This document shows, in pieces, positions 8,747-16,792 of a stretch of DNA of 35,960 bases (its first letter is position 1; each line of letters begins with the position of its first letter). The position numbers were made by a program, and so were the translations under genes. This DNA comes from an uncultured bacterium (GTDB lineage Bacteria; Bacillota; Clostridia; Lachnospirales; Lachnospiraceae), in contig CAOKFN010000050.1 of assembly GCA_948467735.1 (NCBI GenBank), positions 1 to 35,960 on the forward strand. The letters run 5' to 3'. The notes below the pieces were generated by a model, which saw only the letters and a list, made by a program, of their open reading frames with translations, had not been told where the DNA came from and searched no databases.

Positions 8747-9369
8747 TTAACTTTGTTTTTGTTTTTTCTCTCCGCATTGTTTCATTTCGAGGAAAATCTT
8801 TATGATATTTTCTTTTCTCCTGACTTTAACCATAAGGGCAAAATTGAGAAAGATTGATAAAAAGAACACTATATTGCATACCAAAAATTTTCTTACATGA
8901 GAATCAAAAACAAGCTGCTTATAAGCAGTTAAATCCATGATTTTGGTTTCAGCCTCAAGAAATTGATATCTAAGGTAAAGAAAAACAAGTATTACTTGAG
9001 AACTGCTTAATCCATATGCACTTGCAAATTCCTTTATATATATCCGGAAGAAGTTCCCTGTTTTCTTCCTGCCTGCTAAAATTTTATCTCCTTGGGGATG
9101 CTTTTGTTTTATTAAGGAAAGCATGCAGCAGAACACAAGGCCAAGTATGACTGCTGTAATGAGCCACAAAATTACAGCTTGGATGGATACTTTCCTATCC
9201 CACATTCTACAGGCGGCAATATCTTTCAAATCAGCATTTTCAAACCGGAAAAACCAAAAAAGACTTGCTAAAATGGCATGGACATATACATAGCCGCCAC
9301 AGCCAGCACTACTATTTCATCTTCGTATGTTCGATAAAATTTCTTGATTGCAGCATAACCCTTCTTCAT
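8747..9369 (-). pseudogene. frameshifted four-helix membrane protein, copy 1
   Basis: Homologous to the intact gene at 11513-12124 along its length. ATG 9369 begins MKKGYAAIKKFYRTYEDEI, and GGAG precedes it. Near 9268-9283 the sequence carries two extra bases relative to the other copies, so the frame runs into TAG. The rest (about residues 45-205) stays open in another frame down to 8747. It keeps its own promoter. Function of the family is unknown. Confidence 0.8.
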
Positions 9370-9409
9370 AAAAATCTCCATTCCGCAAAAAAACACTGCC
9401 TTCAACAAT

Positions 9410-9438
9410 ATAATACAGCATTTATATAAAAAAAGCAA
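9410..9438 (-). promoter_or_regulatory. sigma-A promoter of membrane protein copy 1
   Basis: TTGCTT (9433-9438), 17 bp, TATTAT (9410-9415) on the minus strand. Near-identical promoters lie before the genes starting at 12124 and 15840 and before the remnant at 17848. It lacks the AAAACGTCATGTTAT operator motif. Confidence 0.7.
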
Positions 9439-9529
9439 CGTAGTATTCCCTAAAAAATCATTAATAACTATACACTAAAAACGTAATATAACCGCTGTCC
9501 TTATCCGAAGGTTTATTTCATTTTTCTAC

Positions 9530-9616
9530 AAAAAGAAAGCGCCGCACTCAAAGCACTTATCTTCCGTACCAAGTTTCCCCTGTTTCTTGTCTGCTTTGAA
9601 TATGACGCTTTCTTAA
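9530..9616 (-). ncRNA. small hairpin RNA, copy 1
   Basis: Predicted ~87-nt RNA starting seven or so bases after the TATACT box and ending in a U-run. Its 23-bp stem (5' arm with CATATTCAAAGCA, 3' arm with TGCTTTGAGTG) has a single A-C mismatch. The ~36-nt loop contains CAGGGGAAACTTGG and ACGGAAGATAA. It may also end lipoprotein transcription. Role unknown; the exposed GGGG loop could pair with a target. Confidence 0.55.
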
Positions 9617-9622
9617 GACATT

Positions 9623-9671
9623 AGTATAATACTTGTCCCCGTGATATAACATGACGTTTTGTGAAAAATTT
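9623..9671 (-). promoter_or_regulatory. operator-promoter motif, copy 1
   Basis: Minus strand: A/T-rich lead, then AAAACGTCATGTTAT, with TGTTAT at 9646-9651, a 17-bp spacer and TATACT at 9623-9628. The -35 is poor and the -10 good, as in activator-dependent promoters. It faces the hairpin RNA at 9530-9616. Confidence 0.65.
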
Positions 9672-9771
9672 GAAGGTATTTGTCGAAAACCGACGGCGGC
9701 ATCTATTTTGATATCGCTCCGGGCAGTTCTTCTCTCCCCCTTTTCCCGCCCGTGCCTGCCTTTTCCCGCTA

Positions 9772-11446
9772 TCAATCCCAATGGGAAAACTCATAAAACT
9801 TAAAAGGCTCCAGCCCCCAGAACCTGACCTCCCTTCGATCTCCGACCTCGTCACCGTGGCAAATCGCCACAAACATCCCCTGTTCCGGGTCATACTAATC
9901 CTCATGAGGACTTACTATTCTGCCATTTAAGCCAAGTTCCTCTACATAATACTCCTCGATGTCCCACCACCCCCGCTCAATCACGCCGCCGTTCTCGCGG
10001 AAAACATGAAAGCTGCTTCTAGTGTCCTCATTGTTGCAGATCAATTCCTTCCGTCCATCATTGTCAATATCAACGCTGTATGTTTCAAACACATAAGAGT
10101 CGGGCCCGTGCTTTTCCGCGACGCATTCCATTCCGTTCTCCGTCTCCACATAATAATGCCAGCGCCATATCGCATAGTTATACAGGCTGATTCTGACGCG
10201 GTATTCCTTGTTTCCAAATACGTCCGCCAGCACGTTTTCCGGATTCTCCTCCCTTGCCCTGCACATCCGGCCTATCAGATTTTCAATATTCGCAGTGACC
10301 TGCTCCCTGCTATTCTTTCTATTAAAATCATACATCTCATAGGGTATCCCTTCAAACTCGAACTCTGCCCGGAACGCATATCCCTCCTCAGAGGAACCCT
10401 TCTCCATTCTGTATACATACACAGGGATTCCGTTATATTCCAGAACCTCCCGAAGTTCGGCGGACGAATCTGTCGGCGGCTCTCTGGTTTCAGCGGCGGG
10501 CGCTTCTGTCGCTTCAATGGCAGGCTCCTCTGTTTTCGAGGCGGGCGGTTCCGTTTCCGATACGGATGGCGCCTCCGTCTCTGCGGCGGGCGGTCTCCCT
10601 GTGTCCAGTGTGGAAACCTCCTCTATCTCCGCTACGGACAACTCACCCCCTACAACGGGCAACGTTCTGTTTCCGCCACCTGTTGGCGTGCTTTGGGCGC
10701 ATGCAGGGCACAGCAGGCATAATCGAGTAGAAGGGGGTGACTAACCCCCGTCCTCTCACACCACCGCTCATGCGGTTCCGCAAGCGGCGGTTCGGTTGTT
10801 CAAAGATGTGCCTATGCCCTGCACTATCTATTCCTAACTCTAAGCGTTCTTATCCTTTACTCTCGGTTTCCAGCCTACCCTCAAATAAGTAACCTCTTTC
10901 GAGCAACTGCTATCTTCAAGTATCAGATAAATAGCGTCTGTCTTATCCCAACCGTCAAGTCCTTTCCTCCATCTACTTTCATAGACTTCTTCGGTACTAC
11001 GACTTGAACTGACTTCTGTATGTTCAGCCATGCCTTACAACATGGGTTACTAAGGAGTGAATATTGTATCACTCTGCAAAGCGTACCATACAGACCTTCC
11101 CAGTTAAGGTGCGTAATCTTTCCCTCCACCTATCTGCCACATTTACCCAGTATACCTTCTGATAGTTATGGGGCTTCAGTTTGTTTAGCAACCTTACCCG
11201 ATATACCAAGCCTTATATGTGATTTCTGTTCGTCAGACCAGAGTTTTGCCATCCGGCTTCCTTCAGATTCCACCTCACGGTGGACACCCTTGCCATTGGC
11301 TATAAGTTTCCCACTATCAGGGCACTATACGGACTTTCACCCATTAGAAACGTGCGCCGCAAGGCGCATACTAAAAAAAGGACGGCATACCGGAATGCCC
11401 TCTTTTTCCCTCTTCCGATTTTCTGCACCGAGCCTTTTCCTCCCAT
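9772..11446 (-). pseudogene. lipoprotein A, interrupted by a group II intron and a TAG stop
   Basis: Member of the VCBS-like lipoprotein family intact at 14797-15840. The first exon (11446-11372) starts with ATG after GGAGGG and encodes the basic start and the hydrophobic core. The intron 10723-11371 follows. The second exon resumes with LLCPACAQ, restoring the lipobox-like end in frame if the intron is spliced. Next come an ETEAP/TEEPA-type linker, the conserved domain and SVDIDNDGRKELICN. TAG at 9895-9897 replaces the Trp codon of the family's EDWYDPEQ; without it the frame runs on, well conserved, to TGA 9772-9774. The membrane protein at 11513-12124 is just upstream, so they are cotranscribed. 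Probably a recently disabled gene. Confidence 0.75.
10723..11371 (-). mobile_element. ORF-less group II intron
   Basis: The minus strand shows a group II intron 3' end: domain V (GAACCGCCGC... CGGTGGTGTGAGAGGACGG), domain VI GGGGGTTAGTCACCCCC, then TTCTACTCGA. The 5' part has a TGCGCC/GGCGCA stem and TGGGTGAAAGTCCG. Length is ~649 nt against ~2-3 kb for introns that carry a reverse transcriptase, and no such ORF is present, only short frames. Mobility or efficient splicing would need a maturase supplied elsewhere. Exact ends are uncertain by a few bases because TATGC occurs at both junctions. Confidence 0.85.
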
Positions 11447-11512
11447 CTCTCTGCCCTCCTTTCTCCGTGCGAGCAGGCGGCGCCCCCACGGCCGCTGGAA
11501 CTATTTTTCCTC

Positions 11513-12124
11513 CTATTTTGTCTCCATTCCGCCTTTTTTCATTTTAAGGAGAATCTTTATGATATTTTCTTTTCTCCTGACTTTGACCATAAGGGCAAAA
11601 TTGAGAAATACTGATAAAAAGAACACTATATTGCACACCCAAAACCTTCTTACATGAAAATCAAACGTAAACTGCCTATAAGCAGTTAAATCCTTGATTT
11701 CGGTTTCAGCTCCCAAAAATTGATATCTCATGTAAAACATAACAAGAATCACCAGAGAACAGCTTAACCCATATGCGCTTGCAAATTCCTTTCCATATGT
11801 CCGGAAGGAATTCCACGTTTTCTTCCTGCCTGTTAAAATTTCATCTCCTTGGATATGCTTTTGCTTTCTTAAGAAAAGCCTGTAGCAGAACACAAGGGTA
11901 AGTATGATTGTTGTCATGAGCCACAAAATATCAGCTTGTATCGATGCTGTCCTATCCCACGCCCTGCAGGCAGCAATATCTTTCCAATCAGCATTTTCAA
12001 ACCGGAAAAGCCAAAAAAGATTTGCTAATAACATGGACATATACGTGGCCGCCACAGCCAGAACTGCTATCTCATCTTCGTAAGTTCGATAAAATTTCTT
12101 AATTGTAGCATAACCCTTCTTCAT
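11513..12124 (-). CDS. four-helix membrane protein, copy 2
   Basis: Unrecognised family of 203 residues. A basic start (MKKGYATIKKFYRTYEDE) leads into four hydrophobic helices near 19-40, 62-86, 112-135 and 165-186. Between helices 2 and 3 is a cytoplasm-like KQKHIQGDEILTGRKKTW loop, and the end is very basic (VRRKENIIKILLKMKK). The start at 12124 has GGAG upstream; an in-frame ATG 17 codons earlier lacks support. It has its own promoter and precedes lipoprotein A by ~66 bp. Other copies are a pseudogene (8747-9369) and a re-joined copy (13348-13896). In two loci the family sits before the secreted protein, so an immunity or export accessory role is possible but unproven. Confidence 0.8.
   Translation of the reverse strand: MKKGYATIKKFYRTYEDEIAVLAVAATYMSMLLANLFWLFRFENADWKDIAACRAWDRTASIQADILWLMTTIILTLVFCYRLFLRKQKHIQGDEILTGRKKTWNSFRTYGKEFASAYGLSCSLVILVMFYMRYQFLGAETEIKDLTAYRQFTFDFHVRRFWVCNIVFFLSVFLNFALMVKVRRKENIIKILLKMKKGGMETK
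11530..12055. repeat. ~0.5-kb duplication of membrane-protein gene (with 13365-13881)
   Basis: The DNA of the two membrane-protein genes is almost identical from the C-terminal coding end up to GCGGCC near residue 25, then diverges abruptly. The sharp edge marks a recombination junction. Confidence 0.75.
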
Positions 12125-12163
12125 AAAAATCTCCCTTCCGCAAAAAACACTGCCTTCAACAAT

Positions 12164-12193
12164 ATAATACGACATTTATATCAAAAAAGGCAA
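12164..12193 (-). promoter_or_regulatory. sigma-A promoter of membrane protein copy 2
   Basis: Minus strand TTGCCT (12188-12193), 18 bp, TATTAT (12164-12169). Same promoter family as at 9410 and 15932. Confidence 0.6.
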
Positions 12194-12283
12194 CGTAATG
12201 TTTCTTTAAAAATCATTAATAACTATACAATAAAAACGTAATATAACCTCTGTCCTTATCCGAAAGTTAATTTCATTTTTCTA

Positions 12284-12371
12284 CAAAGAGAAAGCGCCTC
12301 ACTCAAAGCACTTATCTTCCGTACCAAGTTTCCCCTGCCTCTTGTCTGCTTTGAATATGACACCTTCTTAA
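12284..12371 (-). ncRNA. small hairpin RNA, copy 2
   Basis: Same stem-loop as the copy at 9530-9616. Stem changes (GCG to GTG on the 5' arm, A to G before it) keep pairing by wobble. The loop GGCAGGGGAAACTTGG is conserved. The tail is TTTCTCTTTG, a weaker U-run. It follows the secreted-protein gene. Confidence 0.5.
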
Positions 12372-12377
12372 GACATT

Positions 12378-12426
12378 AGTATAATACTTGTCCCCATGAC
12401 ATAACATGATGTTTTGTGAAAATTTG
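12378..12426 (-). promoter_or_regulatory. operator-promoter motif, copy 2
   Basis: Minus strand AAAACATCATGTTAT (one change in the core), 17 bp, TATACT at 12378-12383. It fires into the hairpin RNA at 12284-12371. Confidence 0.6.
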
Positions 12427-12497
12427 AAACCCTTTTGCCATACAGTCTGCTTCATTTATAAAGCGGAAAAACTAAACTTCCAATTATCACATGACTG

Positions 12498-13325
12498 TCA
12501 AATATATTGCATCGGATTTGTCAGTATATCATCACGAATGCAGTCTATCTCATGACTGGTTTTTTCCTCAAAGACCTCCCAATATCCTTCATCGCCATTT
12601 AATTCGACTTTCCTTTCCCTCTTGTAAACAAAACAGTCATATGGATAGCATATAAACTCCTCATGTTCAGGTTTCACCCTCTCAACTTTATATGTCCAGA
12701 AAGAATCCTTTACCCATGTTGTAACGCTGAACCACGATAAGATAGCACCGGCTATTATACCGACAGTATTAGTGATCATTTGCACTATTCTTGCCTCAGG
12801 GAAAATAACACCCAATGCAGCAACTATCACCGAAACAGCTACGCCTGCTTCAAAATACCATGATCTTTCTTCATATTGTCTGGTATCCTTATATCCATAT
12901 AACTTATGATAATAGGTCGTTCCATAAGACTGAAATTCTTTTGATTTCAAAAAAGTAAAATTCGAATCCGCAGAATAAGTACTGCTCAAATTATATCCGG
13001 CCTCTGCCTGTGGAACAGAAGTGAAATCATCAAGGCTATATCTTATCGGCTCCGCCGTCCCAATTCTTGAACTCAAATCATAGTATAAAATCTCCTGCGT
13101 CTTGTTGTCATATACAGCAGTCTGTAGTTTGATTCCATTCTCATAATATTCAACAACTCGGCCAGAGTCTGTTTCCTCTGTTTTCAGGTACGCATTGTTC
13201 TCCAAAGTTATCATATGACAATCATATTCACCTGTTGATGCATGCGCCTCCATCGAAGGTATGATTGATGTTATAAACATTGCGCAAACCAATAAAACGG
13301 AAATGTATTTCATCTTAATTTTCAT
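12498..13325 (-). CDS. secreted protein with internal hydrophobic hairpin
   Basis: 275 residues. A signal peptide (MKYISVLLVCAMFITSI, cleavage plausible after AHA near 30) is followed by a small beta-rich region (VVEYYENGIKLQTAVYDNK, ILYYDLSSRIG), a middle domain, two hydrophobic stretches near 162-178 and 185-203 joined by FPEARIVQM, and a polar tail. ATG 13325 follows AAGGAGGT at ideal spacing. It lies 22 bp after the membrane protein, so the two form one operon, probably read from the operator-promoter at 14242-14290. The layout (signal peptide, short beta repeats, amphipathic hairpin) recalls large secreted antimicrobial proteins such as the geobacillin 26 group, but I cannot confirm that; function unknown. 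Confidence 0.8.
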   Translation of the reverse strand: MKIKMKYISVLLVCAMFITSIIPSMEAHASTGEYDCHMITLENNAYLKTEETDSGRVVEYYENGIKLQTAVYDNKTQEILYYDLSSRIGTAEPIRYSLDDFTSVPQAEAGYNLSSTYSADSNFTFLKSKEFQSYGTTYYHKLYGYKDTRQYEERSWYFEAGVAVSVIVAALGVIFPEARIVQMITNTVGIIAGAILSWFSVTTWVKDSFWTYKVERVKPEHEEFICYPYDCFVYKRERKVELNGDEGYWEVFEEKTSHEIDCIRDDILTNPMQYI

Positions 13326-13347
13326 ACAGAAACCTCCTTAATTTTGT

Positions 13348-13896
13348 TTATTTGCTTTTTTTCATTCCGAGGAGAATCTTTATGATATTTTCTTTTCTTC
13401 TGACTTTGACCATAGGGGCAAAATTGAGAAAGACTGATAAAAGGAACACTATATTGCACACCCAAAACCTTCTTGCATGAAACTCAAACGTAAACTGCCT
13501 ATAAGCAGTTAAATCCTTGATTTCGGTTTCAGCTCCCAAAAATTGATATCTCATGTAAAACATAACAAGAATCACCAGAGAACAGCTTAACCCATATGCG
13601 CTTGCAAATTCCTTTCCATATGTCCGGAAGGAATTCCACGTTTTCTTCCTGCCTGTTAAAATTTCATCTCCTTGGATATGCTTTTGCTTTCTTAAGAAAA
13701 GCCTGTAGCAGAACACAAGGGTAAGTATGATTGTTGTCATGAGCCACAAAATATCAGCTTGTATCGATGCTGTCCTATCCCACGCCCTGCAGGCAGCAAT
13801 ATCTTTCCAATCAGCATTTTCAAACCGGAAAAGCCAAAAAAGATTTGCTAATAACATGGACATATACGTGGCCGCTACCAATGTCAACACAATCAT
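13348..13896 (-). CDS. four-helix membrane protein, copy 3 (re-joined N-terminus)
   Basis: Identical in most of its length to the gene at 11513-12124 but with a different beginning. From 13896 the frame reads MIVLTLVAATYM, where the other copy has the longer MKKGYA start. A good ribosome site (GAGGGGG) precedes ATG 13928-13926, but that frame is MKR-stop. One extra A in its AAAA run would give MKKIRKSGHMIVLTLV joined in frame. So it is either a start at 13896 without a clear ribosome site or a one-base frameshift. First gene of the pair with the secreted protein at 12498-13325. Confidence 0.6.
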   Translation of the reverse strand: MIVLTLVAATYMSMLLANLFWLFRFENADWKDIAACRAWDRTASIQADILWLMTTIILTLVFCYRLFLRKQKHIQGDEILTGRKKTWNSFRTYGKEFASAYGLSCSLVILVMFYMRYQFLGAETEIKDLTAYRQFTFEFHARRFWVCNIVFLLSVFLNFAPMVKVRRKENIIKILLGMKKSK

Positions 13897-13985
13897 ATGT
13901 CCTGATTTCCTTATCTTTTCATGCGCTTCCCCCTCTTTCTTTCAATAACCTTCACCTAATACGCCGTAAGTATCTCAACCGTCCA

Positions 13986-14069
13986 TCATAAATGCCTCCT
14001 CTCCCCCTCCATGCCAAAATAACCCGTCCCCAAAACCACGTCCCTGTACGTATAATATGAATTCGCCAT
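13986..14069 (-). pseudogene. truncated copy of wall-hydrolase start
   Basis: ATG 14069 after AGGAGGAGAGACAG encodes MANSYYTYRDVVLGTG, matching the hydrolase at 19377-20247 (MANSDYTFRDVVLGTG). Homology stops near 13998 and the frame closes at 13986. The following genes thereby gained the hydrolase promoter and leader. Confidence 0.8.
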
Positions 14070-14241
14070 CTGTCTCTCCTCCTTATCTTCTGGCTGGCGC
14101 GAGGGGTATCGCCGCGCATCATCGTTCCCGAATACCCTCACTTCTTCTGTTCTGTCAGAAAGCCATCTTCCCCAGTACAGTAAATTTCTGCAATAACAAA
14201 ATTCCTTCTGTCTACAAAGAATCTATTGCTTTCTTAAATAG

Positions 14242-14290
14242 AATATAGCATCTATTTCTGCAAAATAACATGACGTTTTTGGAAATTTTT
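14242..14290 (-). promoter_or_regulatory. operator-promoter motif, copy 3
   Basis: Minus strand AAAAACGTCATGTTAT, 17 bp, TATATT at 14242-14247. Here there is no terminator hairpin close by; a ~165-nt leader runs to the truncated hydrolase start and on to the membrane and secreted protein genes. Confidence 0.6.
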
Positions 14291-14465
14291 ATCAATTACA
14301 GAACTTAATGTGGCAGGAGTCTTTTTTATCTGACAATTCATTTCATTCTCCTAACTTTCTATTCCCCCAGCTTCTCATTCCCCCATCCCTTCATCCTGCC
14401 TTGACAATCTGCTTAACTTGCCCATTCTCGCTGCAGGCAAATGCGTCCGGCTATCCTCTTCACAA

Positions 14466-14552
14466 CAAATCGAAGGCACCCCGCTCAAAGCAATTTATCT
14501 TTCGTAACACATGCCCCTGCGTCTTGTCTGCCTTGAATGAGATGCCTTCTTG
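14466..14552 (-). ncRNA. small hairpin RNA, B-type copy, operator lost
   Basis: Stem GAAGGCATCTCATTCAAGGC with GCTTTGAGCGGGGTGCCTTC, one mismatch. The loop holds CAGGGG and ACGAAAGATAA. TATACT remains at 14559-14564, but the upstream operator motif is replaced by sequence of the neighbouring hairpin, so it may be silent. Confidence 0.4.
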
Positions 14553-14595
14553 AAACATAGTATAGCATCCGCTCCCGTAAAATTTCATTTTCCTA

Positions 14596-14683
14596 CAAAA
14601 AGAAAGCGCCGCACTCAAAGCAATTATCTTCCGTACCAAGTTTCCCCTGTTCCTTGTCCGCTTTGAATATGACGCCTTCTTAA
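14596..14683 (-). ncRNA. small hairpin RNA, copy 3
   Basis: A-type hairpin with loop ACAGGGGAAACTTGG and ACGGAAGATAA, tail TTTCTTTTTG. It lies downstream of lipoprotein B and abuts the B-type copy at 14466, giving two hairpin RNAs in tandem. Confidence 0.5.
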
Positions 14684-14689
14684 AACATT

Positions 14690-14738
14690 AGTATAATGCT
14701 TGTCCCCATAATATAACATGACGTTCTGCGAAAATTTT
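14690..14738 (-). promoter_or_regulatory. operator-promoter motif, copy 4
   Basis: Minus strand GCAGAACGTCATGTTAT, 17 bp, TATACT at 14690-14695; drives the hairpin at 14596-14683. It sits ~60 bp past the stop codon of lipoprotein B. Confidence 0.62.
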
Positions 14739-14796
14739 GAAGATATTTGTCAGTTCCTCCATCCCCTTCCGCCGCATTTATGCCTGTCTTTCACCA

Positions 14797-15840
14797 TTAC
14801 CTGTCATCATGGGAAAACTCAGAAAACTCAAGATGCTCCAGCCCCCAGAAGCTGTCCGCCCTCCTCTCTTTGGTTTCCCAATCGAAGTAAGTCACCACAA
14901 ACATCCCCTGTTCCGGGTCATACCAGTCCTCATATGGACCTGTCATTGTACTATTTAAGCCATATTCCTCTGCATAACCCTTTGTGTCCCACCACCCCTT
15001 CTCAATCACGCCGCCTTTCTCGCGGAAAATATAGACTCTTCCTCTAGTGCTCTCACAGTTGCAGATCAATTCCTTCCGCCCGTCGTTGTCAATGTCAATG
15101 CTGTATGCCTCAAATGGAGAAATAACAGAACCATATCTTTCCGCAACGCATTCCATTCCTTTCTCCCTCTCCACATAATAATGCCAGTGCCTAGAGTCCC
15201 TCGCCCCAAAGTCGATCCTGACTCTGTATTCCTCGTTTCCAAACACGTCCGCCAATATGCTTTCAGGGTTCTCCTCCCTCTCCCTGCATATCAAGCCTAT
15301 CAGCTCTTCAATATCCCCCTTGACATGCTCCTCGTCATTCCTGCCAAAATCATACAGCTCATACGGTATCCCCTCAAACTCGAACTCTGCCCGGGATGCA
15401 TATCCGGCCTTGGAGGAATATTTCTCCATTTTGTATACACGCACAGGGATTCCGTTATATTCCAGAACCTCCCGAAGCTCGGCGGGCAGGCCTATCGGCA
15501 GCTCCTTGGTTCCTGCGGCGGGCGCTTCTGTCGCTTCAATGGCAGGCTCCTCTGTCTTTGGGGCGGGCGGTTCCGTTTCTGATACGAATGGTACCTCCGT
15601 CTCCGCAACGGGCGGTACATCCGCCACAGCCAGCGGCGCTTCGGTTTCCGCTGAGGAAGGCTCCTCCGTCCCTGCCCCGGATGGCACCTCCGTCTCTGCG
15701 GCGGGCGGCTCTTGGCTGCCGCCTGTCGATGTGCTTTGGGCGCATGCCGGGCACAGCAGATATATAAAAAAGAGGGCGGCATACCAGAATGCTCTCTTTT
15801 TCCCTCTTCTGATTTTCTGCTCCTCGCCTTTCTTTCCCAT
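14797..15840 (-). CDS. lipoprotein B with PET-rich linker and VCBS-like motif
   Basis: 347 residues, intact. A basic start (GKKGEEQKIRRGKKRAFWYA) and hydrophobic core end in LLCPAC, a lipobox-like site with Cys near 33. Residues about 40-115 are a mucin-like linker of ETEAP/TEEPS repeats. The folded part (about 120-347) has EVLEYNGIPVRVYKME, FEFEGIPYELYDF, WHYYVE and SIDIDNDGRKELICN, a Ca-binding-type motif as in VCBS/FG-GAP repeats, then YDPEQGMFVV near the end. Its start has GAAAGGGGGC upstream and its own sigma-A promoter. An operator-driven hairpin RNA follows. Expected on the outer face of the membrane, perhaps as an adhesin or binding protein; function unknown. Close relatives: 18314-19306, 9772-11446 and 16251-16690. 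Confidence 0.85.
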   Translation of the reverse strand: MGKKGEEQKIRRGKKRAFWYAALFFIYLLCPACAQSTSTGGSQEPPAAETEVPSGAGTEEPSSAETEAPLAVADVPPVAETEVPFVSETEPPAPKTEEPAIEATEAPAAGTKELPIGLPAELREVLEYNGIPVRVYKMEKYSSKAGYASRAEFEFEGIPYELYDFGRNDEEHVKGDIEELIGLICREREENPESILADVFGNEEYRVRIDFGARDSRHWHYYVEREKGMECVAERYGSVISPFEAYSIDIDNDGRKELICNCESTRGRVYIFREKGGVIEKGWWDTKGYAEEYGLNSTMTGPYEDWYDPEQGMFVVTYFDWETKERRADSFWGLEHLEFSEFSHDDR

Positions 15841-15931
15841 CCCTCAGCCCCCTTTCAGCAACTAAAGGCAACATTGGCATCCTTTGTAATTATAAAATTT
15901 CTGCCGCCAAAGAATCACTGCTTTCAACAAT

Positions 15932-15960
15932 ATAATACGACATTTATATTAAAAAAGCAA
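15932..15960 (-). promoter_or_regulatory. sigma-A promoter of lipoprotein B
   Basis: Minus strand TTGCTT (15955-15960), 17 bp, TATTAT (15932-15937). Confidence 0.7.
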
Positions 15961-16050
15961 TGTAGTATTCCCTAAAAAATCATTAATAACTATACACTAA
16001 AAACGTAATATAACCGCTGTCCTTATCCGAAGGTTTATTTCATTTTTCTA

Positions 16051-16138
16051 CAAAAAGAAAGCGCCGCACTCAAAGCACTTATCTTCCGTACCAAGTTTCC
16101 CCTGTTTCTTGTCTGCTTTGAATATGACGCTTTCTTAA
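16051..16138 (-). ncRNA. small hairpin RNA, copy 4
   Basis: Identical in sequence to the copy at 9530-9616, as part of the 290-bp repeat (15963-16252). It follows the broken lipoprotein C. Confidence 0.5.
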
Positions 16139-16144
16139 GACATT

Positions 16145-16193
16145 AGTATAATACTTGTCCCCGTGATATAACATGACGTTTTGTGAAAAATTT
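16145..16193 (-). promoter_or_regulatory. operator-promoter motif, copy 5
   Basis: Minus strand AAAACGTCATGTTAT, 17 bp, TATACT at 16145-16150; identical to copy 1. Confidence 0.65.
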
Positions 16194-16250
16194 GAAGGTA
16201 TTTGTCGAAAACCGACGGCGGCATCTATTTTGATATCGCTCCGGGCAGTT

Positions 16251-16690
16251 CTACTCTCCCCTTTTCCCGTCTGTGCCTGCCTTTCCCCGCCATCTATCCT
16301 TATGAAAGAACTCAGAAAACTTAAAAGACCTCCAGCCCCCAGAAGCTGGCCTCCTCCGCTCTCCGGCCTCCAAACCGGGGCAAGTTACCACAAACATCCC
16401 CTGCTCCGGGTCATACCAATCCTCATACGGATTTACCATTATGTTATTTAAGCCAAATTCCTCTACATAATACCCCCTGCTGTCCACTGCCCCCTCTTCA
16501 ATCACGTCGCCGTTCTCGCGGAAAACATGGAGGCTTCTTTTAGTGCTCTCATTGCTGCAGATCAATTCCTTCCGTCCGTCATTGTCAACACTGTATGCTT
16601 CAAACGGAGAACTAATAAGCCCATATCTTTCCGCGACGCATTCCATTCTCCGTCTCCACACAATAATGCCAGCGCCTAAAGTCTATCCCA
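16251..16690 (-). pseudogene. lipoprotein C, 3' fragment
   Basis: C-terminal part of the lipoprotein family (CVAERYG, DNDGRKELIC, PYEDWYDPEQGMFVV). Family similarity starts abruptly near 16690. A 5-bp deletion near 16650 shifts the frame, DIDNDG has lost two residues, and the usual stop is missing so the frame runs ~15 codons further. The matching 5' end lies at 17848, with an unrelated gene between. Confidence 0.8.
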
Positions 16691-16792
16691 CGCCCTCCGT
16701 TTTGTCTTTGGAATGCTCATTTTTCATCTGCTGGCAAAATCATAGTATTTACCTGCGCCAAATTATAAATCAATATTTTCAAGAAATCAATT

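Larger units (their letters stand above)
9441..9730. repeat. 290-bp direct repeat, copy 1 (identical to 15963-16252)
   Basis: By eye, 9441-9730 and 15963-16252 match base for base. They cover an sRNA hairpin, its operator-promoter and the end of a lipoprotein trailer. Identity across non-coding DNA indicates recent duplication or gene conversion. Confidence 0.85.
13998..14558. repeat. ~0.56-kb duplicated hydrolase promoter region (with 20178-20761)
   Basis: Both blocks hold, in the same order on the minus strand, a B-type hairpin RNA, a purine-rich repeated tract, an operator-promoter, a leader with a GAGGGTAT/ATACCCTC hairpin (near 14095-14133 and 20275-20311), and the first codons of the hydrolase gene. 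Similarity is high but with small gaps, so it is older than the 290-bp repeat. Confidence 0.8.

Noticed and set aside
9557..9660. Conserved short frame MLYHGDKYYTNVLRKRHIQS in several copies of the hairpin region
   Set aside because: No ribosome site; changes among copies preserve the RNA stem, not the amino acids, and B-type copies break the pattern.
10840..11129. Short frames of 63 and 68 codons inside the group II intron
   Set aside because: They do not resemble intron reverse transcriptases and lie in the ribozyme core.
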